The notes below the pieces were generated by a model. The model saw nothing but the letters and a program-made list of their open reading frames with translations. It was not told the origin of the DNA and did not search any database. A stretch of DNA of 64,000 bases from Congregibacter brevis (lineage in GTDB: Bacteria > Pseudomonadota > Gammaproteobacteria > Pseudomonadales > Halieaceae), in NCBI RefSeq assembly GCF_045689245.1, contig NZ_CP136865.1:2728001-2792000 (forward strand). Reading direction: 5' to 3'. The position numbers and the translations under genes are program-made. How positions within the stretch are numbered: position 1 is the stretch's first letter; the number at the start of each line of letters is the position of its first letter. Positions 32,687-40,502 of this stretch are shown here, in pieces.

Positions 32687-34018
32687 TTAATTCATGGCAT
32701 CCTTGTAGATCACGCCGCCCTTTACGACCATCAGGATGTGCTCGGGCCTCACACGAGTTATGTCTTCCATGGGATTGCCATCAAGTAGCACCGCGTCCCC
32801 CCAAGCCCCTGTTTGAATAACACCGAGCTTATGTGCCTTGTAGGGATTCATCTCTCCTGCCATCTCTACGATCTGCGCCGCGTTAGAGGTCGCCATCTTC
32901 AGCGTCTCAATCTCCGTGAAACCAAATTTTGTCACGGGAACCACCATGTTTTCATTGATGCTTGGCATCCCCACTGGACCGAACAAATCCCCTCCAAGGC
33001 CTATCAGAACACCCGCCTTCCTGGCGGCGGCGGCTGATTTTTTAGCGCCTACACAAATCTCAAGTGCCTTCTTTTTTTGATCTGCGTTCCAGAAGCCGAT
33101 CTTCTCCGGCTCGCAGACAGGACCAACAGCTGCAAAAGCCTGAAAGGACCATGCCACACCCTCTTTTGCCATGCGCTTGAAGGTCTTTTCGCCAGACAGA
33201 AAACCATGCTCTATGACCTTTACACCACCATCAATAGCTCTGTTTACTCCTGCGTCAGTATAGACGTGGGCCATAGCATAGGTTGTGTAGTCTTCAGCGA
33301 TCTCAACTGCCGCCTTGATTTCATCTAGGGTGAATTCATTCACCCAAAGTGGGTCGAACTCGGATGACAACCCTCCACCCAGCATGAGTTTGATTTGAGT
33401 CGCCCCACCGCGAAGGACCGAGCGAGTCGCCTCAAGCACTTCTGCACGCCCATCCACAACAAAACTCTGTTGTGCTTTTTCCATGTAATCCATGTCATCA
33501 GGTGCATCATGAATAAATCCGAAGTCGCCATGGCCGCCTGTTGGGCCGATCCATGGACCGCTGGATAAGTGACGAGGACCAACAATCTTTCCCATTTTCA
33601 CCAACGCGCCCAGACTTCTTGAATCAGAACCCGCGCCTCTAGTCGTCGTGAAACCTTGCTCCAATTGTTGTTTCATGTCGTATGCAGCGAGAGCACCGTG
33701 TGCTGCCGAATCCAACTTCCTCCAACCGGGCGGGCCATCGTGCAACATGAAGTGCGTATGCAGGTCGATAAAGCCTGGCATAAGATACATTCCTTCACCA
33801 TCGACCACTTGAGCGCCTGGTGCCACAATATCAGTGGCGGAGATCTTCTCGAATACTTCATCCTCGATAAGAACGTTCATTCCCGGCTCGAACTCGTCCG
33901 AGGTGCCATCCCAAAGGTTTACATTTGTAATGAGCAACGTGTCTGCCAGCACGAATTCGGCTAAGGACAACAACGCAGCAAAGGCACAAAATCGAGCAGC
34001 TCCGTACGAAAATTTCAT
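32687..34018 (-). CDS. Exported metal-dependent amidohydrolase
   Basis: A 443-residue amidohydrolase-superfamily enzyme with a signal peptide (AFAALLSLAEFVLA). Metal site features: GFIDLHTHF (HxH), QIKLMLGGG with the Lys expected to be carbamylated, the His of MAHVYTDAG, VIEHGFLSG (His), and LIGLGGDLFGP (Asp). This is the imidazolonepropionase/Pro-Xaa-dipeptidase-like group seen as exported, substrate-unknown hydrolases. The ATG at 34018 is preferred; the frame extends two codons to a TTG. It has no obvious operon. Confidence 0.9.
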   Translation of the reverse strand: MKFSYGAARFCAFAALLSLAEFVLADTLLITNVNLWDGTSDEFEPGMNVLIEDEVFEKISATDIVAPGAQVVDGEGMYLMPGFIDLHTHFMLHDGPPGWRKLDSAAHGALAAYDMKQQLEQGFTTTRGAGSDSRSLGALVKMGKIVGPRHLSSGPWIGPTGGHGDFGFIHDAPDDMDYMEKAQQSFVVDGRAEVLEATRSVLRGGATQIKLMLGGGLSSEFDPLWVNEFTLDEIKAAVEIAEDYTTYAMAHVYTDAGVNRAIDGGVKVIEHGFLSGEKTFKRMAKEGVAWSFQAFAAVGPVCEPEKIGFWNADQKKKALEICVGAKKSAAAARKAGVLIGLGGDLFGPVGMPSINENMVVPVTKFGFTEIETLKMATSNAAQIVEMAGEMNPYKAHKLGVIQTGAWGDAVLLDGNPMEDITRVRPEHILMVVKGGVIYKDAMN

Positions 34019-34135
34019 AATCAATCCATCCCAGGAAACTATTATTAAGGTTGTAAGGCTAAGCGCCTGTTATGAAAAGTAACAGCGCGTAGATGGCCTT
34101 GCAATGCAGGTCAATGTCGCAAGAATTACTAAACA

Positions 34136-34855
34136 CTAACTGTTGTAGATCACAGGCATCTGGCCCACCCACCGCTCCCAAACCGCGTCGTCATCAATGA
34201 GAGTCGCCATGAAATCGGCTACGTTGATTCTACTAGTCTCGCCTGCATTGAAAATAGCGCTTCTAGTTGGGGATGCATGCAGGGTAACGTCACTGGGTTC
34301 AGACTCGTCGATCAATGCGTCGGGGCGAACAACGACCCAAGATATCGTATCGTCATTCCGGCCAATTCGAGTCCTGAGATGTTCTGCCGCGTCCTCATTG
34401 TCGGCATGCGGGGGAAGAAGTAGCCGCAAGAGGCTTATCACGCATTTGTGGCCAGTCGACAGTTGCTCGACTAGGTCTCGATTACTGTTCCCCGCTGTAT
34501 TCATCAATACAAACTTTACAGTTCTCTCGGGCTTGTTCTTTTGCACGGCGCTGCAGAGTCGTCTGGTGGTGTCCGTAACAAGCTGTCGAGGGGGCAGAAA
34601 CATTCCCTTGAAGCTCAGGTTGTGGCCGAGGCAGGATGCTATCGCGTCACAGCCCCTGACGTACTCCGCCATTACTTGATCTGAAATATGCCATACGCTC
34701 GCTTCAATAATGGTCAGGCGATCGTTAGTCGCTAGCGTCTCTGGCATTGCCCCCCTCTCTCTCACGATTGCTCTTACGTGTTCCCCGCGCCCGAGCAGCT
34801 GCTCAACCAACAGACGTCCCGTGGCACCGCTAGCGCCAATCACCAATGTCGTCAT
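34136..34855 (-). CDS. NmrA-like NAD(P)-binding protein
   Basis: A 239-residue atypical SDR. It opens with TTLVIGASGATGRLLVEQLL, the GxxGxxG NAD(P)-binding motif, and has ASVWHISD and VVRPDALIDE further on; the classical YxxxK is not visible. Proteins of this kind bind NAD(P)(H) as epimerases, reductases or redox sensors. Role unknown. Monocistronic and separated from neighbours by more than 100 bases on each side. Confidence 0.82.
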   Translation of the reverse strand: MTTLVIGASGATGRLLVEQLLGRGEHVRAIVRERGAMPETLATNDRLTIIEASVWHISDQVMAEYVRGCDAIASCLGHNLSFKGMFLPPRQLVTDTTRRLCSAVQKNKPERTVKFVLMNTAGNSNRDLVEQLSTGHKCVISLLRLLLPPHADNEDAAEHLRTRIGRNDDTISWVVVRPDALIDESEPSDVTLHASPTRSAIFNAGETSRINVADFMATLIDDDAVWERWVGQMPVIYNS

Positions 34856-35015
34856 TCTTCTAACCTTCAGTATGCGTACGGACGACCCGCCGTACCAATG
34901 TGCAAATCTCAGGTAATCGTAAAGTGTCAGAGGAAAAGTGGATATTCAACCGATCGCTTCTGAAGGTCAGTTGATCGCATCGACGCTAAGCAGCCCGCGA
35001 AGCTAGTTTGAGTGA

Positions 35016-35787
35016 CTAGGCTTCCTCACCAATTGTAAGTTTGATCGCATTGATAGCAGCCTGAGCAGCTGCGCTCTGATCGAAAGCTAGAGCATTGCCC
35101 GTCACTAGCGCGATACTAGTCCACTCGCGGAGCAATAGAGCGAGCTGAGCATTGTCCAAAACTTTCTCAACTACCCCGCGATCAACAGGACCAGCATCTT
35201 TAGATGGGGCGCATGGGTACAGATATCGCTCACTTCCGCCATCTTCAATGTAGCAGCTTTGCCAGTATCGATCTTGAAGGTCTATGGGTAGCAGTTGGCG
35301 CACAAATGAGCGGTATGCTGGGGGGGTCTCTAGAGCGAAGGTTGCACGATCATGGATAGCCTGATATTGCTCAAAAGACTCGATGATCCGCCGGTCACTA
35401 GGTAATCCCGCGCGCCGAAGCTCGTCATAGGTCGTCCGGCGGATGTTTGGACGCTGCCATTGCGAAGCATGCATGAGGTCGACGACAACGGGCCAACAGT
35501 CATCTTCGCAGCCAACTTGGTTTTCTATGAGTGAAAGTACACGGCGTGCTGCGGCTCCTCCGACGAGCAGCCCATCGCCAACTGTGCGTGTGCGCTTAGA
35601 ATTCTGCTCAATCTCCGAACTTAGCTCAACCAGAAGGCGGTGCTCGTGCTCTTTAGCGCTTCGCGCTTCGTTCCAGTTCGACACCTGAATACCGATGAAG
35701 ACGCCAACAACGACAATAAAAAAAATCGATAGATATCGCAGTCCAGTTCTGTTCTTGCAAGAGCTGTGTCACGCGTCTAAGCAACAT
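35016..35787 (-). pseudogene. Single-pass membrane protein, NWN family (paralogue D), frameshifted
   Basis: The gene starts at ATG 35787 as MLLRRVTQLLQEQNWTAISIDFF, as in the family, but then hits eight consecutive T (minus strand; A8 at 35718-35725). With seven T the next residues would be IVVVGVFIGIQVSNWNEA, exactly the family pattern; with eight the frame shifts. Downstream the other frame is open and intact to the stop at 35016 (GTG 35684 starts the visible part). A protein of 256 residues would result if one T were removed. It may be a true pseudogene, a phase-variable or slippage-expressed gene, or a sequencing error. Function unknown. Confidence 0.85.
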
Positions 35788-35867
35788 GTTACGTCTTCAA
35801 ACCCCATGACTACAAAACTGTGGCTTTAGGCTACGCTGCCCACAGGAACAAAAGATTCTTTTACGAC

Positions 35868-36359
35868 TCAATGCGGAACCACGTTTCCAGTTGGGGTTGG
35901 TGCATAGGCCTCCAATTCAATTTCGATAAGAAATTCGGGCAACGCCAGCCCCTTCACCTCTAACCAGCTACCGGTGGGAAATTCACTCTCATAAAGCTCC
36001 GCACGGAATTCACCCGAGACCTCGACGAATTTAGCCATATCAGTCGTAAAGACGTTCTCAACAACAACGTGCTCAAAGGTCAATCCGTAGTGCGCAAGAA
36101 TCACTTCGAGATCCCCATAGACGTTCTTCATTTGCTCCGCCATATCCCCTAGCGCAGTGGGGTTGCCCTGGGAGTCCATACTCACGGCACCCGACACTTT
36201 TACCTCATGTCCAATCCGCACTGCGTGCGTGTAGCCGTAAGCCTTCTCAACCTCTGGACGAAGCATAAAGTACTCGGGCTCCGCCGCGAGAACCGGCGCG
36301 CCCAGCAAAAACGCAAACAAAAGCATTAATGTGCGTCGTATGACTGAACGAAAATCCAT
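35868..36359 (-). CDS. RidA-family protein with a signal peptide
   Basis: A 163-residue protein starting at MDFRSVIRRTLMLLFAFLLGAPVLAA, a clear signal peptide behind an AGAAGG site; the longer frame to 36440 would hide it. The rest is a RidA/YjgF-like chorismate-mutase-fold domain: YGYTHAVRIGHEVKVSGAV, then NVYGDLEVILAHYGLTFEHVV, VENVFTTDM and FPTGSWLEVKGLALPEFLIEIE. Classical RidA is a cytosolic enamine/imine deaminase with a conserved Arg; here that Arg position does not look kept (P-EFLIEIE in place of the usual ARVEI-type end), so the exported form may not be a deaminase. Confidence 0.85.
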   Translation of the reverse strand: MDFRSVIRRTLMLLFAFLLGAPVLAAEPEYFMLRPEVEKAYGYTHAVRIGHEVKVSGAVSMDSQGNPTALGDMAEQMKNVYGDLEVILAHYGLTFEHVVVENVFTTDMAKFVEVSGEFRAELYESEFPTGSWLEVKGLALPEFLIEIELEAYAPTPTGNVVPH

Positions 36360-36452
36360 CAGCCCTTCTGTTTCCTGCAGTCCAGTTGTGAATCGCAGCC
36401 CGTTCGCTCTCATACATCGCTCTCCATATTGATGAAACACCGCCTCGTAACT

Positions 36453-37178
36453 TCAGCTGTAGATTAGCGCAAAGCCGTAGCCAGCATTAGGCGTCGCTGG
36501 CGCAGACCAAAAGTATACAAGCGCAGACAGGCCCAACCATACTGTGAACATCAGCGGGTAAGGCCAACGGTGTAGGCAGAATCGTGCGGCCAGTAAAGTC
36601 GTCACTGCTGTGCCAGCTAAGGCGATCAAAACGGGTATTGCCGCTAAAGTCCCAGCTCCGCTGAGAGACGCCTGAATTGCAATGCTGGCCCACTGTGCTG
36701 GCAACAGCGCAAGAAACCAATCGGGCAGCGCGCCTGGGAAAAGCGAGACTATGAGCAAAACCGATGCCTCGCCTGCAACAACGAACAAGGCCATCAACCA
36801 TCCTCGCTGAGAGAGCGTTATCGCAAACAGAGCCCCTCGAGCAGAGAAACTTACGGTGGCGATCACCATAGCCAATACGGTTGAGAAAGGATGCGTGGGT
36901 GCGGGCATTCCTAGCAATAATGCAAATACAATCAAGGACGCACCATTCATCAACGCCAAAGAGACCGCGAGACCAAAGCGCCCCGCCGTCGACGCCGCTA
37001 TGATGCCAACGCCCATCAGACCTAAGGTCAGTATTGGGCCGCTGCTAATTACCAGAGATGAGGGTGATCCCGAGAGTGTCAGCAACACCAGAATAGGCAC
37101 TGCGACGCCGAGCACCACCGTGGCGGACCAGGCTGAAGCTGGCCAAGTTAGACGTTTAAGGGGGCGTAATGGAATCAT
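36453..37178 (-). CDS. Multi-pass membrane protein of unknown function
   Basis: A 241-residue, very hydrophobic protein with about seven TM helices, Ala/Leu/Val-rich (LILVLLTLSGSPSS, LTLGLMGVGIIAA, LALMNGASLIVFALLLG, IPVLIALAGTAVTTLLAARF). No conserved charged motif that I recognise. It lies between the exported RidA gene and the single-TM gene at 37251, all leftward. Orphan. Confidence 0.65.
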   Translation of the reverse strand: MIPLRPLKRLTWPASAWSATVVLGVAVPILVLLTLSGSPSSLVISSGPILTLGLMGVGIIAASTAGRFGLAVSLALMNGASLIVFALLLGMPAPTHPFSTVLAMVIATVSFSARGALFAITLSQRGWLMALFVVAGEASVLLIVSLFPGALPDWFLALLPAQWASIAIQASLSGAGTLAAIPVLIALAGTAVTTLLAARFCLHRWPYPLMFTVWLGLSALVYFWSAPATPNAGYGFALIYS

Positions 37179-37250
37179 AGCGAAGAGCCTGACCGAAGCC
37201 TCACTTGTTGTCGACCTCTACTACGAGTCATTGACAATTAGGCGCCGCCC

Positions 37251-37769
37251 TCAATCCCGCGGCAAAAGGTCCTGCACCGTAGGCAGCCTGCACTCCCCTG
37301 AGCCATAGGCGCCCTTTTCGATGATAGCGTCCACCTCCTTAACAAATGATTCTCGCCAGCTATCCTCTTGATCGCGCCAGAGCCGCCGGTTGCACGGATT
37401 TCCAAACTCAAACGCCATGTACGTCTTGGCGGCTGTCCAACCCTCCTCGGAAAGCATCCCAATCTCATACTGAAAATGCTCATTTGCAAAATAGATAAAT
37501 CGAGCCTCGGTCTCGCTGCGCAACATGGCTAAATCCACCAACTTGACGGAATCCGGGTCGTACGTAGCACGGTAATGCGCTTGCGAGAGTGCCTCCGGCG
37601 AATAAATGCTTGTGGCCAGATCGAGGGCCATAGCTGAGCGCTGTTGAAAGATGTCTGCCATAGCCACGTTCTGGCTTTGCTTCAATTCGTACGCGACGAG
37701 TACAAGTGATGCAATAACGCCAAGGGCTGCCCCCATCTGTGCCATCCATTGATAGCTTGGTCTAAGCAT
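37251..37769 (-). CDS. Single-TM protein of unknown function (family E/F, copy 2)
   Basis: A 172-residue protein: N-terminal TM helix MGAALGVIASLVLVAYELKQ followed by a soluble helical domain with SAMALDLATSIY, FANEHFQYEIGMLSEEGW and RDQEDSWRESF. It shares its layout with the protein at 28436-28930. The soluble part could face either side. Function unknown. AGGGG is 0-4 bases before the ATG, so the start could be slightly different. Confidence 0.72.
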   Translation of the reverse strand: MLRPSYQWMAQMGAALGVIASLVLVAYELKQSQNVAMADIFQQRSAMALDLATSIYSPEALSQAHYRATYDPDSVKLVDLAMLRSETEARFIYFANEHFQYEIGMLSEEGWTAAKTYMAFEFGNPCNRRLWRDQEDSWRESFVKEVDAIIEKGAYGSGECRLPTVQDLLPRD

Positions 37770-38295
37770 CCCCTACACTCCTCACAATCGATGAACCCAT
37801 GAGCCTACACCGTAACGATGAACAGCGCAGCGCCTAAACGCGAAGACAACTATTAGCCCTAAAGGTGCACGAGCTAAGGCCGAGGCTATTGCAGAGCTGG
37901 GCAGCCGTATGGAAGCCCTTGAGTCAGGGTTGAGCACGTTGATTGCGGAGCAATGCCCTGCAGGAGTTCAATCTCGAAAACAAAGATCACCTTATCAAGA
38001 GTGTTGCTCCGGAATAATGAGCACTCACTAGCCTACTGCGAGAACGAATCGCCGGCGATATGAATCATGCAGCGATTGGCGAGCGCCGCTTTTCTGTGCC
38101 GCGATAGAAGTATCGTCTGGTAATGACATTAGCCTTTGAAGTTGTGACTGTGTTGGTGTTGCCTTGACGCCGTTAAACTCCTATTTCAACGTTGCAATAG
38201 TGATAGAGCATAACCTCGTGACAACGCTGTGGCTTATGCAGACGCTGTGGCTTATACAGTAGCCGTAAGATCTAAAGAACAGCACTCATAGGTAG
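37770..38295. other. 526-base gap with remnants but no gene
   Basis: A frame from 37822 to 38031 (plus) is open and contains a coding-looking AKAEAIAELGSRMEALESGL, but it has no good start and then loses composition, so it looks like a decayed tail. An 18-bp tandem pair (acgctgtggcttat[g/a]cag) is at 38224-38259. Otherwise nothing recognisable. Confidence 0.5.
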
Positions 38296-39438
38296 TTAGG
38301 CAAGTGCAACACCCAAAGCTCGCGCCATACGTCTAAGCGGAGGGCTCGCGTCGCCTCCTACGAAGGGTAACCGAGTTCCCCGCAGCTCTTCACGCTTTCG
38401 ATACTCCCGACGGAGCGCATCAAAACCTGCGGCGCGTTCTGCGGCCGGCAGCTTGGCAAGGTTTCTGAATAACAGATTGTCCTCAGCGATTGTGTAGCGC
38501 TGCTGTATGAGCTCGCGCGCGGCACTGCATCCAGTCTCTTGCACCGGAGCTAGGTCAGCCACAGTATTTTCATCAATCTGGATTGGGGTTTCGACCAACT
38601 GCATTTTGCGAAGGTGTTCGTACAGCATCTTTGTCGCATTCCACTTTGCCTCCCAGCTGTATCCAGCGATATGAGCGCTTGCCAGTTTGAGCGATGGCAT
38701 GGCAAGCAGTGACCAATCACACTCAGGCTCGCCTTCCCATACATCAAGCACGCAGTTGACTGGGCTTTCACTCTGGAGATGCTTTAGCAAGGCTCGATTA
38801 TCAATGACAGCCCCACGCGCGGCGTTAATCAGCCATTGGCGGTTATCCAGTGCCGCCAAAGCTTCCGCGTCAATCAAGTGGTAGCTCGGCCAAGGCGATT
38901 GCTGGTGCAAAGAACAGTGCAAACTGATTACCCGACAATCGAGTATGTCCTGCAGTGACGCCCAATCCACCTCGGCGTCTTCGGCAGCAAGCCACGGGTC
39001 ATAAACTTTTACGTGCCACCCGAGATCCCCAGCTACCTGCGCCAGCAAGCGGCCCACGTGGCCATGACCCACAATGCCGAGCGCATCGCCCGCTTCCAGG
39101 CGCTCCCATGGCTCTTGAAGTTCTGCCAGAGCGGCCAGGACGTATTCCACAACGGAATTCGCGTTGGCGCCCGGCGCCGCAGCGAAGCGAATTCCATTGG
39201 CTGCGAGCGCGTCCTGATCGACATGCTCCACACCGGCGGTCGCTGTGCCTACAAACCGCAATTGACTCTTCTGCACTAGCTCTTGAGTCACTGGCGTAAT
39301 AGAACGCACCCAAAGAGCATCTACTTCCTCAAGATCAGCGGCTGAAATGCTGCGTCCGGGTAGTGTACGAATCTCTAATCCTTCACTTGGCAGAAGATCC
39401 AAGCCCACCATGTTCTGGTCCGCAAGAACTCGGATCAT
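38296..39438 (-). CDS. pdxB: Erythronate-4-phosphate dehydrogenase
   Basis: A 380-residue NAD-dependent D-2-hydroxyacid dehydrogenase. It oxidises 4-phosphoerythronate in the DXP-dependent pathway to pyridoxal phosphate. Visible: NAD motif GIVGHGHVGRL, the catalytic Arg in WLINAARGAVIDN, Glu in CVLDVWEGEPEC, and His in LASAHIAGYSWE. The C-terminal dimerisation domain of PdxB is present (about 290-380). Start codon ATG overlaps the epmC stop by 4 bases, so translation is coupled. Last gene of a five-gene leftward unit. Confidence 0.95.
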   Translation of the reverse strand: MIRVLADQNMVGLDLLPSEGLEIRTLPGRSISAADLEEVDALWVRSITPVTQELVQKSQLRFVGTATAGVEHVDQDALAANGIRFAAAPGANANSVVEYVLAALAELQEPWERLEAGDALGIVGHGHVGRLLAQVAGDLGWHVKVYDPWLAAEDAEVDWASLQDILDCRVISLHCSLHQQSPWPSYHLIDAEALAALDNRQWLINAARGAVIDNRALLKHLQSESPVNCVLDVWEGEPECDWSLLAMPSLKLASAHIAGYSWEAKWNATKMLYEHLRKMQLVETPIQIDENTVADLAPVQETGCSAARELIQQRYTIAEDNLLFRNLAKLPAAERAAGFDALRREYRKREELRGTRLPFVGGDASPPLRRMARALGVALA

Positions 39439-40001
39439 CGTAAGTCCTCGACCGCAAACTCCAGCGTGTCCAATGAAACTTTCAAGCCACGGGATGCAGC
39501 TAGGGCATCAAACATCCTCTCTGCTCTTCGGGGGAGTCCTTGAGCTACAAAGCCTCGGGCTTGTATTACGACGGCACTCGCGAATCTGCTGGCCGCCTCT
39601 GCATCAATGGGCGCGTCGAGGTTATCCATGCTCAAGCTAAACCGAATGCCCGACGATCGCGCAAAGCACCACTCCAACGCTTGCGGCCTTGCTTCAGCGT
39701 TTAAAAAGGCCTGCTGGGCCTCGCTACCGCGCCCATCGGGATCGTACCAATATCCGTAGTCGAGTTGCTTCCTGCGAACAGTTCCAGCGATACACCAATG
39801 GGCGATCTCATGCAGTGCACTGGACGCAAAATCCTCGCGAAAGTAGATACATGCTGGCGCGCCTGTACTAGAGGGCTCGTAGAGTGGCTCCATGGCGCCG
39901 CCTTTCAGGCAGGTATCGTGGCTTACAAGAAAAAGATCATTAAAGATCTCGATTATCTGCTCGGCTTCAAGCGCCTTTGACAATGGTATAGCGGAATTCA
40001 T
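39435..40001 (-). CDS. epmC: Elongation factor P hydroxylase
   Basis: A 188-residue iron enzyme (YfcM) that hydroxylates the beta-lysyl-lysine on EF-P. The metal-binding motif is SALHEIAHWCIAGTVRR, and YGYWYDPDGRGSEAQQAFL follows as in the family. EpmC acts after EpmA/EpmB, not in this window. Its 5' end overlaps tusA by 35 bases and its 3' end overlaps pdxB by 4. Confidence 0.92.
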   Translation of the reverse strand: MNSAIPLSKALEAEQIIEIFNDLFLVSHDTCLKGGAMEPLYEPSSTGAPACIYFREDFASSALHEIAHWCIAGTVRRKQLDYGYWYDPDGRGSEAQQAFLNAEARPQALEWCFARSSGIRFSLSMDNLDAPIDAEAASRFASAVVIQARGFVAQGLPRRAERMFDALAASRGLKVSLDTLEFAVEDLR

Positions 40002-40206
40002 CGTTCTGTTCTTCGCTTAACTCAAGCTCATGTCCGAGAAATCGGCAAAACTGGGGAACATCCCGCTGAGTGGTCGGGTCTGTCGCAATAACTAACAGTC
40101 GCTGTCCCGGCGATAGCTCGGCTACTGCCTTGTGAAGAAGCATTACCGGCTCAGGACAGTTAAGACCGCGAGCATCCAAGGTAACCATAGTCTCTTCTGC
40201 ACTCAT
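39967..40206 (-). CDS. tusA: Sulfurtransferase TusA
   Basis: A 79-residue protein if started at MSAEETMVTLDARGLNCPEPV. The conserved Cys-Pro of LNCPEPVMLL is the active cysteine that carries persulfide, and the tail DVPQFCRFLGHELEL matches TusA. The relay takes sulfur from IscS to TusBCD-E-MnmA for 2-thiouridine in tRNA. A GTG-initiated frame reaches 40266 but overlaps yheU and its first 20 residues are not conserved. ATG at residue 7 (VTLD...) is an alternative. Confidence 0.93.
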   Translation of the reverse strand: MSAEETMVTLDARGLNCPEPVMLLHKAVAELSPGQRLLVIATDPTTQRDVPQFCRFLGHELELSEEQNDEFRYTIVKGA

Positions 40207-40246
40207 GGGGGTGGCACCAAAGTGTTCATGACAGCCCTCCCCTTCG

Positions 40247-40501
40247 CTAGGAGGCGTCGACGTCACTTAACAATCTCTCAGCGTCATCTGCAGGCAGGAT
40301 ATCCCACTGCTCGGAATCTACGTCAAACAAGAGCTGTATTTTGCCGCTGTGCATCTGCTTCAGTAGGCGGGCAACGCGAACATCCATGCTAGTTTCTTCG
40401 GCGCCGTAGTCAGTACCGTCCCTACTGGCGTATTCCTCAAGGAGCGCATGAAGTTGCTCCTCGGGGACACGCTCAACAGGAACCTGAACAAAAGCCGCCA
40501 A
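40247..40501 (-). CDS. yheU: YheU/UPF0270-family protein
   Basis: An 84-residue acidic protein with a TTG start at 40501 (no ATG is available in the conserved part). VPVERVPEEQLHALLEEY and RDGTDYG match the YheU (UPF0270) signature, IPxxxLxxxTLxxLIEEFVxRDGTDYG. Function is unknown in the family. It begins one base after the methyltransferase gene stop and is followed by tusA after 40 bases. Confidence 0.85.
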   Translation of the reverse strand: MAAFVQVPVERVPEEQLHALLEEYASRDGTDYGAEETSMDVRVARLLKQMHSGKIQLLFDVDSEQWDILPADDAERLLSDVDAS

Positions 40502-40502
40502 A

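Noticed and set aside
35016..35684. 222-residue frame read as a complete gene starting at GTG 35684
   Set aside because: The family N-terminus and TM helix lie just upstream in another frame, so this is the 3' part of a frameshifted gene rather than a separate gene.
36856..37308. 150-codon plus-strand frame
   Set aside because: Antisense to the multi-pass membrane protein; the Thr/Pro/Arg-rich product is what reverse-complemented TM codons give.
38224..38259. Possible CRISPR-like or tandem repeat array
   Set aside because: Only two adjacent 18-bp copies with no spacers or cas genes.
28251..38295. Accessory region as a phage or integrative element
   Set aside because: No integrase, transposase, phage structural gene, attachment-site duplication or tRNA boundary was found.
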